Below the pieces are notes generated by a model. That model worked only from the letters and a program-made list of their open reading frames with translations. It made no database searches and was not told where the DNA came from. A DNA stretch of 64,000 nucleotides, from contig OY282378.1 of the NCBI GenBank assembly GCA_958295835.1, positions 1,505,001-1,569,000 on the forward strand, in the 5' to 3' direction. Each line of letters starts with the position of its first letter. Positions within the stretch are counted from its first letter, which is position 1. The stretch is from an uncultured Gammaproteobacteria bacterium (GTDB taxonomy: Bacteria; Pseudomonadota; Gammaproteobacteria; HK1). Made by a program: the position numbers and the translations under genes. Of the stretch, positions 10,617 through 19,896 are shown one piece after another.

Positions 10617-11437
10617 GCCGCACCATTTCCGGCCGACAGGTGCCACCGGCTCGCGACGGATACGCACGCAAACGATTCGGGCAGCACTTCCTTCACGATC
10701 ATGCAGTGGTACGGCATATCGTCGATGCAATCGCACCGCGGCCCGGCGAGCTGGTCATGGAGATCGGACCCGGTCGCGGCGCGCTCACCTTCCCTCTGCT
10801 CGCATCGGGCTGCGAGCTGCACGTGGTCGAGATCGATCGCGACCTTGCCGCCCGACTCCGCGCGCACGGGCCACGCCATCCGAATCTGGTCGTCCACGAG
10901 GCGGACGCGCTCGAGATCGACCTCACCCGCGTCGCTCCGCCCCCGCGGCCGCTTCGAGTGACCGGCAACCTCCCCTACAACATCTCGACACCCCTGGTGT
11001 TTCGGCTCCTCGCGGCGCTGCCGCGGATCACCGACATGCACCTGATGCTCCAGAAGGAAGTGGTCGATCGCATGGTGTCCTCGCCCGGCGCCCGCGCATA
11101 CGGGCGACTGAGTGTCATGGTGCAGCTCGACTGCGATGTGGAGCGGATCCTCCGAGTCGGCTCCGGCGCGTTCTCACCCGCGCCTCGCGTCGAATCCGCG
11201 GTGGTGCGGCTGCGTCCGAGGCGGCGGTCCACCCTCGATTCAGCGGCCCGGAACCGAGTCGCCGCCATCGTCAGATCGTGCTTCTCCAGACGGCGCAAGA
11301 CCCTGCGCAACGCGCTTCGCGGGCTCTGTGACGAGCCGGTGATCGCCGCCGCCGGTCTCGACCCCCAGGCGCGGCCGGAAACGGTGACCATCGATGAATT
11401 CGTCAACCTCGCCCACGCGAGCATGGACCGCGGATGA
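10613..11437 (+). CDS. rsmA: 16S rRNA dimethyladenosine transferase RsmA (KsgA)
   Basis: A 274-residue SAM-dependent methyltransferase that dimethylates two adjacent adenosines near the 3' end of 16S rRNA during 30S maturation. Seen motifs: RKRFGQHFLHD (cap), EIGPGRGALT (SAM motif I), VVEIDRDL and the catalytic NLPYNIS loop. The C-terminal helical domain is intact. In related genomes apaG and apaH follow directly; here they lie 3.8 kb farther on, behind aroE, ubiK and comM. Confidence 0.95.
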   Translation: MSRTISGRQVPPARDGYARKRFGQHFLHDHAVVRHIVDAIAPRPGELVMEIGPGRGALTFPLLASGCELHVVEIDRDLAARLRAHGPRHPNLVVHEADALEIDLTRVAPPPRPLRVTGNLPYNISTPLVFRLLAALPRITDMHLMLQKEVVDRMVSSPGARAYGRLSVMVQLDCDVERILRVGSGAFSPAPRVESAVVRLRPRRRSTLDSAARNRVAAIVRSCFSRRRKTLRNALRGLCDEPVIAAAGLDPQARPETVTIDEFVNLAHASMDRG

Positions 11438-11832
11438 GGCGCTCCTGTCGGCCTTCGGTCCATCGTGCCGCCCGCCGCTGCCGGCGCGACCGTGCAGGCC
11501 GCCGCAATCGGGCGGAGGTGCGGAGGCGAATTTCTTCACAGATTTTGTGGATAACTCTGTGCACAAATTGCAGTTCAGCCACGTTTCCCCTGCAAATAAA
11601 GCGAGATCGAACAGATTGGCGAGAATTTCGCCTTTTCCAACATTTTCTTTGATTACAACAAGTTACGATGCAACGATAGCATGAATGGACCCCCACGTGA
11701 GCGGATACGTTGTCGTCACATGATGATCATCCTCGATGTGCATAAGTCGAGACGAGCCGGGAGCCGCAACAGATCAAGAGGTTAGCCTGCAATGCTCGGC
11801 TCCCCGTGAAGTAGGGCGCGGGCGAACGGGCT
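11438..11832. other. AT-rich intergenic region with a DnaA-box cluster
   Basis: This 395-bp gap is markedly more AT-rich than its surroundings, especially 11530-11690. It holds two perfect matches to the DnaA box TTATNCACA on the minus strand, at 11546-11554 (TGTGGATAA) and 11737-11745 (TGTGCATAA), plus two one-mismatch boxes, at 11532-11540 (TTCTTCACA) and 11558-11566 (TGTGCACAA). The stretch TGTGGATAACTCTGTG is typical of proteobacterial origins. An AT-rich run (CATTTTCTTTGATTACAAC) and three GATC sites lie between and after the boxes. It could be an origin, a DnaA-titrating site or DnaA-controlled regulatory DNA. Confidence 0.5.
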
Positions 11833-12657
11833 TCATCCCGCGAGATGTGCCCGGAGCGCCTCGATCACGGGACCGGTACGCGGCTCCCGCCCCCGCCAGA
11901 GCCGGAACGACTCCGCCGCCTGCTCGACGAGCATCCCCAGGCCGTCGGTCGCAAGGGCCGCCCCTTCCCCCGCTCCCCACTCGACGAACGGCGTCGGCCG
12001 CGCCGCGTAGGCGGTGTCGTAGGCGACGCCCCCTGGGCGCAGGGTGCCCCGGGGGAGGGGCGGGAGATCGCCGGCAAGGCTCGCGGCGGTCGCGTTGACG
12101 ACCAGATCGAATCCACCAGCCGGAAGCGTATCGAGCGCCGCCGCGCTCACCCGGCCCTGCCCGGCGAACCGCCCGGCGAGCGCAACCGCCCGCGACAGGG
12201 TCCGGTTGGCAACCACGAGCCGCTGCGGCCGTTCGTCGAGCAGGGGACCGATCACCCCCCGCGCCGCTCCCCCGGCGCCGAGCAGGAGCACCGATCGCCC
12301 CTCGATGCCGACCGCAAGATTTCGCCTCAGATCGCGCACCAGCCCGACCCCGTCGGTGTTGTCGCCGCACACCGCCGCGCCGTCGAACCACAGCGTGTTC
12401 ACCGCCCCCGCCCGCGCCGCACGGTCGGAGCGCCGGCCTGAAAGCGCGAACGCCTCCTCCTTGAACGGAATCGTGACGTTGAGCCCGCGGCCGCCTTCCG
12501 CATGGAAACGCTCCACGGCATCGCGGAATCCACCGGGCTCGACGAGGAGCGCGTCGTATGCGACCGGCTCGCCGGTATCGACCGCGAATCGCCGGTGGAT
12601 GAAGGGCGACTTGCTGTGAGCGATGGGATGGCCCATCACCGCGTAGCGATCCGGCAT
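11833..12657 (-). CDS. aroE: Shikimate dehydrogenase
   Basis: A 274-residue NADP-dependent enzyme that reduces 3-dehydroshikimate in aromatic amino acid synthesis. The N-terminal substrate domain shows MPDRYAVMGHPIAHSKSP, then the catalytic-lysine stretch LNVTIPFKEEAF and NTDGVGLVRDL. The Rossmann domain shows VLLLGAGGAARGV and the NADP-binding ANRT turn; DGLGMLVEQAAESF closes the protein. The minus-strand ATG at 12657 gives the standard length. It is divergent from ubiK, with 355 bp between them. Confidence 0.95.
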   Translation of the reverse strand: MPDRYAVMGHPIAHSKSPFIHRRFAVDTGEPVAYDALLVEPGGFRDAVERFHAEGGRGLNVTIPFKEEAFALSGRRSDRAARAGAVNTLWFDGAAVCGDNTDGVGLVRDLRRNLAVGIEGRSVLLLGAGGAARGVIGPLLDERPQRLVVANRTLSRAVALAGRFAGQGRVSAAALDTLPAGGFDLVVNATAASLAGDLPPLPRGTLRPGGVAYDTAYAARPTPFVEWGAGEGAALATDGLGMLVEQAAESFRLWRGREPRTGPVIEALRAHLAG

Positions 12658-13012
12658 GGCGGAGGTCCGATTGGGACTCGGAGGTCGGAATGGTGCAATA
12701 TCGGCGGCCCGGGATTGTAAGCCGCGGTGCGGCTTCCGGACAGCTTCGCCGCGCGTCCGCGCCCGGTGAGGACCGTTCGAGGCCACCGCGGCGGACCCGT
12801 ACCGGAAGCGCGGGAGACGGGCGGCGGGAGAGCCGTCCGGTTCGGCCGCGTGACGGGACCCGCCGGCGGCGCGAACGAGGGTCCGCCGGCGCATCGGAGG
12901 CCGAGGCCCGGCCAACCGGGAACGCTTCCGCGCGGTTGCCGGCGGGAAGCGGTCCCGGTTCCATACGCGGCCGGCACCCCCTCGGTGCCGCCGCGCAATC
13001 GGGGGGAAGACG
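12658..13012. other. Intergenic region between divergent aroE and ubiK
   Basis: These 355 bp are very GC-rich and contain no credible open reading frame on either strand. The region must hold the promoters for aroE and ubiK, but no clear -35/-10 pair could be picked out by eye. Confidence 0.5.
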
Positions 13013-13282
13013 GTGATGATCGATCCGCGAAGATTCGACGATCTCGCCCGGCGCATCCAGGCGAGCCTGCCGCCCGGACTCGACGAGGTCCGCGAGGACG
13101 TGACCCGCAACATCCGGGCGATCATCGCGGCCGGAATCGCCCGGATGGATCTGGTGGAGAGAGAAGAGTTCGACGTGCAGAGCGCGGTGCTCGCCCGCAC
13201 CCGGGAGAAGCTCGAGGCCCTCGAACGCCGGGTCCGGCAGCTCGAAGAGCAGCCCGAAGAGCCGGACCGCGGTTCCGGATAG
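13013..13282 (+). CDS. ubiK: Ubiquinone biosynthesis accessory factor UbiK (BMFP family)
   Basis: An 89-residue, largely helical protein: MIDPRRFDDLARRIQASLPPG at the start, then VREDVTRNIRAIIAAGIARMDLVEREEFDVQ and a C-terminal coiled coil (LARTREKLEALERRVRQLEEQ). This is the BMFP/YqiC architecture. In enterobacteria the family aids the ubiquinone-synthesising Ubi complex together with UbiJ. Two start codons are adjacent (13013 and 13016). The gene commonly sits just before comM, as here. Confidence 0.88.
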   Translation: MMIDPRRFDDLARRIQASLPPGLDEVREDVTRNIRAIIAAGIARMDLVEREEFDVQSAVLARTREKLEALERRVRQLEEQPEEPDRGSG

Positions 13283-13572
13283 GAACGGACGACCCGGCGA
13301 AGTGCGTCCCGGACGAGCCGTTGCGGTTCGGGGCTGGTCGAAGGACGTGCCTTCAGCCCACGCCCACCGGGCACGCATCGGCACATCCGCGATGCGGCCG
13401 AACCCCGCGCATCCGGCCCGTCGTCCTGCCGCTCTCGAGCGAAGCGCCTGAAGCTCGCCGTACGTTGTACGTCCGCCGCGCCCGCCGCCGACACGGCGCG
13501 GGCTGCACGCCCCTGCCACGACGCACCTCCGGTCGCACATGATTGCGCCCGTCTCCGGATCCGGAACGTGCG
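13283..13572. other. Intergenic region, ubiK to comM
   Basis: This 290-bp GC-rich spacer holds no gene. A TTG codon at 13543 opens the comM frame early, but the ATG at 13573 fits the conserved N-terminus better. Confidence 0.45.
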
Positions 13573-15081
13573 ATGTCGCTCGCGACCGTCATGAGCCGCG
13601 CAAGCGTCGGTATCGAAGCGCCGGCGGTGCAGGTCGAAGTCCATATCACCGGCGGGCTGCCCAAGTTCGCCATCGTCGGTCTTCCGGAGGCGACCGTGCG
13701 CGAGAGCAAGGACCGCGTACGCAGCGCGATCATCAACTCCCGGTTCGAGTTCCCGAGGCGGCGCATCACCGTGAATCTCGCGCCGGCCGAGCTCCCCAAG
13801 GACGGGAGCCGGTACGACCTCCCCATCGCGGTGGGAATCCTCGCGGCCACCGGGCAGCTCGGCCAGGATCGGCTTCACGAGCACGAGCTCATCGGCGAGC
13901 TCGCGCTCGACGGCACGCTGCGTCGCACCGGAGGCTCGCTTCCCGCGGCACTGCGCGGGCGCGACGCGGGCCGCATCCTCGTGATCCCGACCGGCGACGT
14001 GCACGAAGCGGAGCTGGCGGCCGGAACACGCCTGTTCCCGGCGCGCCACCTCGGAGAGGTGCATGCGCAGCTCGTCGGCGACGCTTCACCCCAGCCTACC
14101 GCGGCCGTACGCAAGACCCGACTCCCCGCGGTCGAGGATCTGGGCGACGTGCGGCGCCAGTTCGCGGCGCGGCGAGCGCTCGAGCTGGCCGCCGCCGGCA
14201 ACCACAACCTGTTGATGCTCGGCCCGCCCGGCACCGGAAAGACGATGCTCGCGACCCGCCTGCCCGGGATCCTTCCGCCGATGAGCGAGGAGGAGGCCCT
14301 GGAGTCCGCGATGGTGCGCTCGGTGAGTGCGCTCGGCTTCGATCCCGGACACTGGGGGGTGCGTCCGTTTCGCGCCCCGCACCACTCGGCGTCTTCGGCC
14401 GCGATCGTCGGAGGCGGCGCGGTGCCGAGCCCGGGGGAGATCTCCCTCGCCCACCACGGGGTGTTGTTCCTCGACGAGCTCCCCGAATTCTCCCGGACCG
14501 TACTCGAAGCGCTGCGCGAACCACTCGAATCAGGATCCGTCACGATCTCGCGGGCGAGCCGCCAGGCGAGCTTCCCGGCCCGGTTCCAGCTCGTCGCCGC
14601 CATGAACCCTTGTCCGTGCGGGACCCTCGGCGATCCGGCCGGCACCTGCCGCTGCACCATGGAGCAGGTTGCCCGCTACCGCGCGCGCATCTCGGGGCCG
14701 TTGCTCGATCGTATCGACCTGCACGTCGAGGTGCCTCGTATCCGCGACGACGACGATTCCGGAACCGCCGAGCCGTCGGCAGCGATACGCAGCCGCGTCG
14801 CCGGAGCGCGGGTGGTTCAGCTCGACCGGGCAAAGAAGCCGAACCAGAGGCTCTCGGTCAGTGAGCTCCGGAGACACTGCGCGCTCGCGCCGGGCAGCCG
14901 CCGGCTCCTCGCTCGCGCGATGGAGAAGCTGCATCTCTCCGCCCGCGCACGCGACCGCGTGCTGAGGGTCGCACGCACGATCGCGGACCTCGCGCAGTCG
15001 GAGCGCATCGACGAAGAGCACGTGGCGGAGGCGATCGGCTTCCGGACACTGGACCGTGGCGTCGGATGCGGTCCCGGATGA
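13573..15081 (+). CDS. comM: ComM/YifB family Mg-chelatase-like AAA+ ATPase
   Basis: A 502-residue protein. The N-terminal Lon-like domain (MSLATVMSRASVGIEAPAV, VGLPEATVRESKDRVRSAI) precedes an AAA+ module with Walker A LGPPGTGKTML near residue 215 and Walker B VLFLDELPEF near residue 300. A GLY-type zinc-binding cluster (NPCPCG, then CRC) follows, and a helical C-terminal Mg_chelatase domain ends the protein. In naturally competent bacteria ComM is a hexameric helicase promoting branch migration during transformation. Its presence does not prove competence. The start at 13573 is chosen on homology. Confidence 0.93.
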   Translation: MSLATVMSRASVGIEAPAVQVEVHITGGLPKFAIVGLPEATVRESKDRVRSAIINSRFEFPRRRITVNLAPAELPKDGSRYDLPIAVGILAATGQLGQDRLHEHELIGELALDGTLRRTGGSLPAALRGRDAGRILVIPTGDVHEAELAAGTRLFPARHLGEVHAQLVGDASPQPTAAVRKTRLPAVEDLGDVRRQFAARRALELAAAGNHNLLMLGPPGTGKTMLATRLPGILPPMSEEEALESAMVRSVSALGFDPGHWGVRPFRAPHHSASSAAIVGGGAVPSPGEISLAHHGVLFLDELPEFSRTVLEALREPLESGSVTISRASRQASFPARFQLVAAMNPCPCGTLGDPAGTCRCTMEQVARYRARISGPLLDRIDLHVEVPRIRDDDDSGTAEPSAAIRSRVAGARVVQLDRAKKPNQRLSVSELRRHCALAPGSRRLLARAMEKLHLSARARDRVLRVARTIADLAQSERIDEEHVAEAIGFRTLDRGVGCGPG

Positions 15082-15273
15082 TCCGCGGCAGGTCCCGGCG
15101 CGGCCGACTCTGCGGCGGCGGGGCTGGCGAAGCCGCAATCGACGACGCGCGCCGTTGCGGCGCGGGCCGCTCCGGCTACCGGCAGCGCCACGAAATGGTG
15201 AATAATCCGGCCGTGGCGCAGGTTCGAATGCAGGATGGCGCCATACATCGGTCATTGCACGGCAGAGCAGCGG

Positions 15274-15660
15274 ATGGAGACCACTGACGATCGCTACCGT
15301 ATTCGGGTCATCGCAAGGAGCTCCTATGTCGTCGAGCACTCGTCCCCGGAAAACGGCCAGTACGTATTCGCGTATACGGTGACGATTCGAAACACCGGCG
15401 AGGTCACGGCGCAGCTTCGGACCCGTCACTGGATCATCACCGACGCCAACGCCCGGGTGCAGGAAGTCCGCGGAGACGGCGTGGTCGGAGAGCAGCCTCG
15501 CCTCGCCCCGGGGGAGGGCTTCCAGTACACGAGCGCCGCGGTCATCGAGACCCCGGTCGGCAGCATGTACGGCAGCTACCAGATGATCGCGGACGACGGT
15601 CATCGGTTCGACGCGCCGATCCCCGTCTTCAGCCTGTCCGTGCCGAACGTCGTGCATTGA
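15274..15660 (+). CDS. apaG: ApaG protein
   Basis: A 128-residue fibronectin-III-like domain protein. Conserved segments are YVFAYTVTIRNTGEVTAQLRTRHWIITDA, GVVGEQPRLAPGEGFQYTSAAV and GSMYGSYQMIADDG. The biochemical role of ApaG remains unclear; it pairs genetically with apaH. The ATG at 15274 (METTDDRYRIRV) matches the usual length; an upstream GTG-frame extension to 15235 is not expected in the family. Confidence 0.92.
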   Translation: METTDDRYRIRVIARSSYVVEHSSPENGQYVFAYTVTIRNTGEVTAQLRTRHWIITDANARVQEVRGDGVVGEQPRLAPGEGFQYTSAAVIETPVGSMYGSYQMIADDGHRFDAPIPVFSLSVPNVVH

Positions 15661-15777
15661 CGCCGCGCCGTGACCGCCGTGGAGCCACGGCCCCGGGCAC
15701 TCGTGCTCCCGGTGGCGAAGGACCGCTGCGGATCGCGGGCGTCCGGATCACCTTCCGCGCCCGAGGCTGACCCCGCG

Positions 15778-16620
15778 ATGTCGACATACGTGATCGGGGA
15801 CGTGCAGGGCTGCTACCCGGAGCTGCGGTCGCTGCTGCGAGAGTGCGGCTTCGACGCCCGACGCGATCGGCTCTGGTTCGTCGGGGATCTCGTCAATCGC
15901 GGCCCGTGCTCGCTCGACGTGCTGCGGTTCGTCGCCGACCTCGGCGACCGTGCGCACGTCGTGCTCGGCAACCACGACCTGCATCTCCTCGCGAGCGCCT
16001 GCGGAGCGCGGAGACTGCGCGACAAGGACACCTTCCACGACGTGCTCGAAGCCGCGGACGGCGAAGCGCTGATCGACTGGCTCCGCGGTCGGCCGATGAT
16101 CCATCACGACCCCGAGCGCGCGTTCGTCATGGTCCATGCGGGTATCGCCCCCGCGTGGACGGTCGGCGACGCGATCGGCTACGGAGAGGAGCTGTCGCGG
16201 GCGTTGCAGGCGCCGGACCACCGGCGGCTCTTGCGGAACATGTACGGCAACGAGCCTGACGAGTGGCGGGACTCGCTCACCGGGCACGACCGGCTTCGCT
16301 TCATCACCAATGCCTTCACACGGATGCGTTACTGCCATGCGGACGGAAGGCTGGACGTGACCGAATCGCGCCCGCCCGGCGATCAGGCCCCGTCGCTGAC
16401 ACCCTGGTTCACGCTGCGCGACGGCGGCGCGGACCGGGTCAGGATCGCGTTCGGGCACTGGGCGACGCTTCAGCTTCGCGTCGCCCTGCCGCGGAGCCTC
16501 CACGTCCGCCACGTCGACACCGGATGCGTATGGGGCGGCTCGTTCACCGCGCTGCGCATCGAAGACGACCGGGAATTCAGGATCGACTGTCACCGCGGCG
16601 CGTGGCCTGCTCCCCGGTGA
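15778..16620 (+). CDS. apaH: Symmetrical Ap4A hydrolase ApaH
   Basis: A 280-residue metallophosphatase that cleaves Ap4A to two ADP and removes Np4 caps from RNA. PPP-family signatures are all visible: GDVQGCYPEL (GDxxG), FVGDLVNRGPCS (GDxxxRG), LGNHDLHLLA (GNH) and later histidines in VMVHAGIAP and AFGHWATLQ. The ATG at 15778 opens directly with MSTYVIGDVQG, the family N-terminus. It follows apaG by 117 bp. Confidence 0.94.
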   Translation: MSTYVIGDVQGCYPELRSLLRECGFDARRDRLWFVGDLVNRGPCSLDVLRFVADLGDRAHVVLGNHDLHLLASACGARRLRDKDTFHDVLEAADGEALIDWLRGRPMIHHDPERAFVMVHAGIAPAWTVGDAIGYGEELSRALQAPDHRRLLRNMYGNEPDEWRDSLTGHDRLRFITNAFTRMRYCHADGRLDVTESRPPGDQAPSLTPWFTLRDGGADRVRIAFGHWATLQLRVALPRSLHVRHVDTGCVWGGSFTALRIEDDREFRIDCHRGAWPAPR

Positions 16621-16703
16621 AGCCCCCTCGATCGCGATCGGCGCGGGCGTGGCCGCGAACCGCGTCACAGGTCGCGACGAGCATGGATTCGGCTCTTCCC
16701 ACC

Positions 16704-17726
16704 CTACGGTGATGGATGCGCGTCGATGATCCGGGCCGGCGCCTGCGGAACGTCGTCCCGGATGCAGGCGGCCCGGTGCCCGGGGGCCACGTCCCGAAGC
16801 GGCGGCACCGCGTGCGCGCACTCGTCGATCGCATAGGGGCAACGGGTACGAAAGACGCAACCGGACGGGGGGGCGATGGCGTTCGGAACGTCGCCCTCCA
16901 GCACGATCCGCTGCTTCTTGCGGGTGGGGTCCGGGTTCGGCACCGCCGACAGCAGCGCCTCGGTATAGGGATGCCTGGGGTTCGAGCAGATGGCCGCGGT
17001 CGGCCCGATCTCCATCACCCGGCCGAGGTAGACGACCGCGATGCGGTCCGAGATGTACTCCATCACCGCGATGTCGTGGGAGATGAAGAGCAGCGAGAGG
17101 CCGAGCCGGCGCTTGAGATCCTCGAACAGGTTGATGATCTGGGCCTGGATGGACACGTCCAGGGCCGAGACCGGCTCGTCCGCCACGATGAACTCGGGGG
17201 CCAGCGCCAGCGCACGGGCCAGGCCGATGCGCTGGCGCTGGCCCCCGGAAAGGGCCTGCGGCCGTCTGCGAAGGTGGTCGGCGGACATGGCGACCATGTC
17301 GAGCAGCTCGACGACGCGCTCCCTGCGCCGGCCGGCGTTCCCGGCGAGCCCCTGAATGCGCAGGGGCTCGCTCAGGATCGCCTCCACCGTCATGTTCGGA
17401 TTGAGCGAGCCGTAGGGGTCCTGGAACACGATCTGGGCCTTGCGCCGGAACCGTCGGAGCGCTTCCGGGCCAAGGCCCGTCACGTCCTCGCCGCGGAAGC
17501 GTATGGTCCCGCGGGTGGGTTCGACCAGCCGCAGCAGCGTCCGCCCGATCGTCGTCTTGCCGGAGCCGGACTCTCCGGCGATGCCGAGCACCTCGTGCGG
17601 GTCGATGGAGAACGACACGTCGTCCACCGCCTTCACGTGGGCGACCGGCCTCGGAATGAGTCCGCGCATGATCGGGAACCACTTCCTGAGCCCCTCCACC
17701 TCGATCAGCGGAGCTGCTGCGCTCAT
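16704..17726 (-). CDS. Peptide-type ABC transporter ATP-binding protein (OppF/DppF-like)
   Basis: A 340-residue cytosolic ATPase of the dipeptide/oligopeptide/nickel importer family. Walker A GESGSGKTT lies near residue 50, the Q-loop in VFQDPYGSLNPNM, signature LSGGQRQRIGLARALAL near 165, Walker B FIVADEPVSALD, and the H-switch ISHDIAVMEYISDR. The C-terminal oligopeptide-transporter extension has the four-cysteine pattern (GCVFRTRCPYAIDEC, then AAC), which often carries an Fe-S cluster. Its ATG overlaps the stop of the preceding ATPase gene by 4 nt. The importer substrate cannot be fixed from the ATPase. Confidence 0.9.
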   Translation of the reverse strand: MSAAAPLIEVEGLRKWFPIMRGLIPRPVAHVKAVDDVSFSIDPHEVLGIAGESGSGKTTIGRTLLRLVEPTRGTIRFRGEDVTGLGPEALRRFRRKAQIVFQDPYGSLNPNMTVEAILSEPLRIQGLAGNAGRRRERVVELLDMVAMSADHLRRRPQALSGGQRQRIGLARALALAPEFIVADEPVSALDVSIQAQIINLFEDLKRRLGLSLLFISHDIAVMEYISDRIAVVYLGRVMEIGPTAAICSNPRHPYTEALLSAVPNPDPTRKKQRIVLEGDVPNAIAPPSGCVFRTRCPYAIDECAHAVPPLRDVAPGHRAACIRDDVPQAPARIIDAHPSP

Positions 17727-18748
17727 GGACCACGTACCCCCCGGATGGACTGCCAGCGGCAGCATCGGACCAGATGGCCGGGAGCGGCGGGCTCCAGCGG
17801 CGGGGTGTCCCGGTCGCAGGTCGAGGGCTCGAAGTGCCGGCAGCGGGGGTGGAACGCGCATCCGTCCGGAAACGCCGTGGCGTTCGGCACGTTGCCGGGG
17901 ATCGCCTGGATCCGGTAGCCGGGCAGGCTGGAGCATCCCAGGCGCGGCAGCGAGTCCAGCAACATCCCGGTATAGGGCATGAGGGGGGCGCGGAAGATAG
18001 TCTCGACCGAGCCGAACTCGACCACCTGCCCTGCATAGAGCACGAAGACCCGATCGGCGACCTCCGCCACCAGCCCCAGGTCGTGCGTGATGAACAGCAC
18101 CGACATGCGTTGCCGGCGCTGGAGCGCCTGGAGGTGTTCGATGATCTGGGCCTGAATGGTGACGTCCAGGCCGGTGGTCGGCTCGTCGGCGATGAGCAGG
18201 GTCGGATTGCAGGACAGGGCCATCGCGATCATCACCCGCTGGATCATGCCCCCCGAGATCTGGTGCGGGTAGCTGGCGAGGCATTGCCGCGGATGGGCGA
18301 TCCCGAGCAGGTGGAGCATCTCCAGCGCGAGCGCCTTCGCCTCCCCGGCGGACTTGCTCCGGTGGATCCGGATCGCCTCCGCCAACTGGGCGCCGATGGT
18401 GAAGATCGGATCGAGCGACGACATGGGCTCCTGGAAGATCATCGCCACGTCGTCACCCCGGATGCGGCGCATGCTTCGCGGGGACAGCGCCATGAGGTCG
18501 CGACTCCGGCCGTTCTTTCCGGTGAACCGGATGCTGCCCCCGACTCGGGCCGCTGCTTCGTGATCGAGCAGCCTCATGAGCGCAAGGCCGATGGTGGACT
18601 TTCCCGAGCCGGATTCACCGACCAGGGCCACGATCTCGCCCGGCGCGACCGTGAAGCTCACGTCCCTGACCGCGTGCACGATCCCCTGGCCGGTGTGAAA
18701 CCGCACGTCGAGATCACGGACCTCCAGGATCGGGTCGGCGCCGGTCAT
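17723..18748 (-). CDS. Peptide-type ABC transporter ATP-binding protein (OppD/DppD-like)
   Basis: A 341-residue partner ATPase. Walker [10 protein letters not shown] lies near residue 45, the Q-loop in [14 protein letters not shown], the signature is the slightly divergent [15 protein letters not shown], Walker B is [12 protein letters not shown] and the switch is [14 protein letters not shown]. The C-terminal oligopeptide extension is present ([17 protein letters not shown]). With the downstream ATPase it should form the nucleotide-binding heterodimer. The start codon lies 136 bp after the permease gene, in the same operon. Confidence 0.9.
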   Translation of the reverse strand: MTGADPILEVRDLDVRFHTGQGIVHAVRDVSFTVAPGEIVALVGESGSGKSTIGLALMRLLDHEAAARVGGSIRFTGKNGRSRDLMALSPRSMRRIRGDDVAMIFQEPMSSLDPIFTIGAQLAEAIRIHRSKSAGEAKALALEMLHLLGIAHPRQCLASYPHQISGGMIQRVMIAMALSCNPTLLIADEPTTGLDVTIQAQIIEHLQALQRRQRMSVLFITHDLGLVAEVADRVFVLYAGQVVEFGSVETIFRAPLMPYTGMLLDSLPRLGCSSLPGYRIQAIPGNVPNATAFPDGCAFHPRCRHFEPSTCDRDTPPLEPAAPGHLVRCCRWQSIRGVRGP

Positions 18749-18884
18749 CGGTCCCCCGTCCCCGACGCCGCGAGAGGAACGGCGGGTGGTGGCTTGCGGC
18801 TCGAGCCTGGTTCCAGCCGCGCGAGGCCGGGGTCATCCCGCGCGTGCGGGGGACGGCGGTGGCGCGTACCCGCCCGCTCCCCGT

Positions 18885-19658
18885 TCATTCGACCGTCGAC
18901 CCGATGAGATAGAACCCGAAGATCGTCAGGGCGACCGCGCCTCCCGGGGCGAGGCTGATGAGCGGGTTGATCGACAGGAAATCGAATCCGCTCCGGACCA
19001 TCCCGCCCCAGTCGGGGGTCGGCGGCGGGATGCCGAGCCCGAGGAAGCTCAGGCTCGCGGAGGTGAAGATCGCGAACGACACGGTGATCGCGAACTGGGC
19101 CGCCACCACCCGCATGATGTTGGGGAGCACATGCGTCCACACGATCCACACCGCGCGGCCGCCCAGCGCCCTCGCGGCCTCCACGAACAGGGATTCGCGA
19201 ATGTTCATCACCTGGCCGCGCACCAGCCGCGCGACGGTGGGCCAGGACACGAACCCCAACACCAGCACCAGGTTCTCGATCGTCACGCCGACCATCACGG
19301 TGATGATCATCGCGAGCACCAGGGCCGGGATCGCGATGAACAGGTCGATCATCTGCACGAAGAACAGATCGACCTTGCCGCCCCGGTACCCCGCCAGCAG
19401 ACCGATCGGCAACCCCAGCACGGCGGCCACGATCCCGGCACCGACGCCCACCACCAGGGATATCCGCGCGCCGTGGAGCACGCGGCTGAACACGTCCCGG
19501 CCGAGGTCGTCGGTGCCGAACAAGTGCCCCCAGGAAGCGCTCTGGAGGAAGTCCACGCTCGAACGGGTCGGGCTGTGGGTGGAGAGCTGGGAAGCGAAGA
19601 CGGCGGCCACCACGATGACCGCGACGATCGCGCCGCCCGCCCACACCCGGGGGTTCAC
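18885..19658 (-). CDS. Peptide-type ABC transporter permease (DppC-like)
   Basis: A 257-residue membrane protein with an N-terminal transmembrane helix, the family motif HLFGTDDLGRDVFSRVLHGAR near residue 45 and an EAA loop (ARALGGRAVWIVWTHVLPN) near 165; five to six hydrophobic spans are visible. It starts with GTG (19658). Family members are usually 270-300 residues with a short cytosolic N-terminus, so this copy is slightly short. A 238-bp GC-rich gap separates it from the other permease gene, unusually wide for this operon. Confidence 0.87.
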   Translation of the reverse strand: MNPRVWAGGAIVAVIVVAAVFASQLSTHSPTRSSVDFLQSASWGHLFGTDDLGRDVFSRVLHGARISLVVGVGAGIVAAVLGLPIGLLAGYRGGKVDLFFVQMIDLFIAIPALVLAMIITVMVGVTIENLVLVLGFVSWPTVARLVRGQVMNIRESLFVEAARALGGRAVWIVWTHVLPNIMRVVAAQFAITVSFAIFTSASLSFLGLGIPPPTPDWGGMVRSGFDFLSINPLISLAPGGAVALTIFGFYLIGSTVE

Positions 19659-19896
19659 GTTCGTGCCATGCCGGTGCGGGCGCCGGCCGGCATGGCGCCG
19701 GCGCCGCGAACCCGGTGTCCGCCCGATCGGGGACCCCGGGCGCGCATTCGAGCGCGGTCACGGGTCCGAAGGGCGCCGGCGTCCCGGGATCCGCACCCGA
19801 TCGGCCGCGGGTCGCGACCACCTCGGCCTCGCAACCGGGATCGCGCGCGATGGCCATCCCGGGATCCGCGCCCCCTCGACGGCAGATCACAGCCCT

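Noticed and set aside
19659..19896. Upstream extension of the DppC-like permease
   Set aside because: The in-frame sequence upstream of the GTG is Arg/Pro/Gly-rich and unlike any permease N-terminus.
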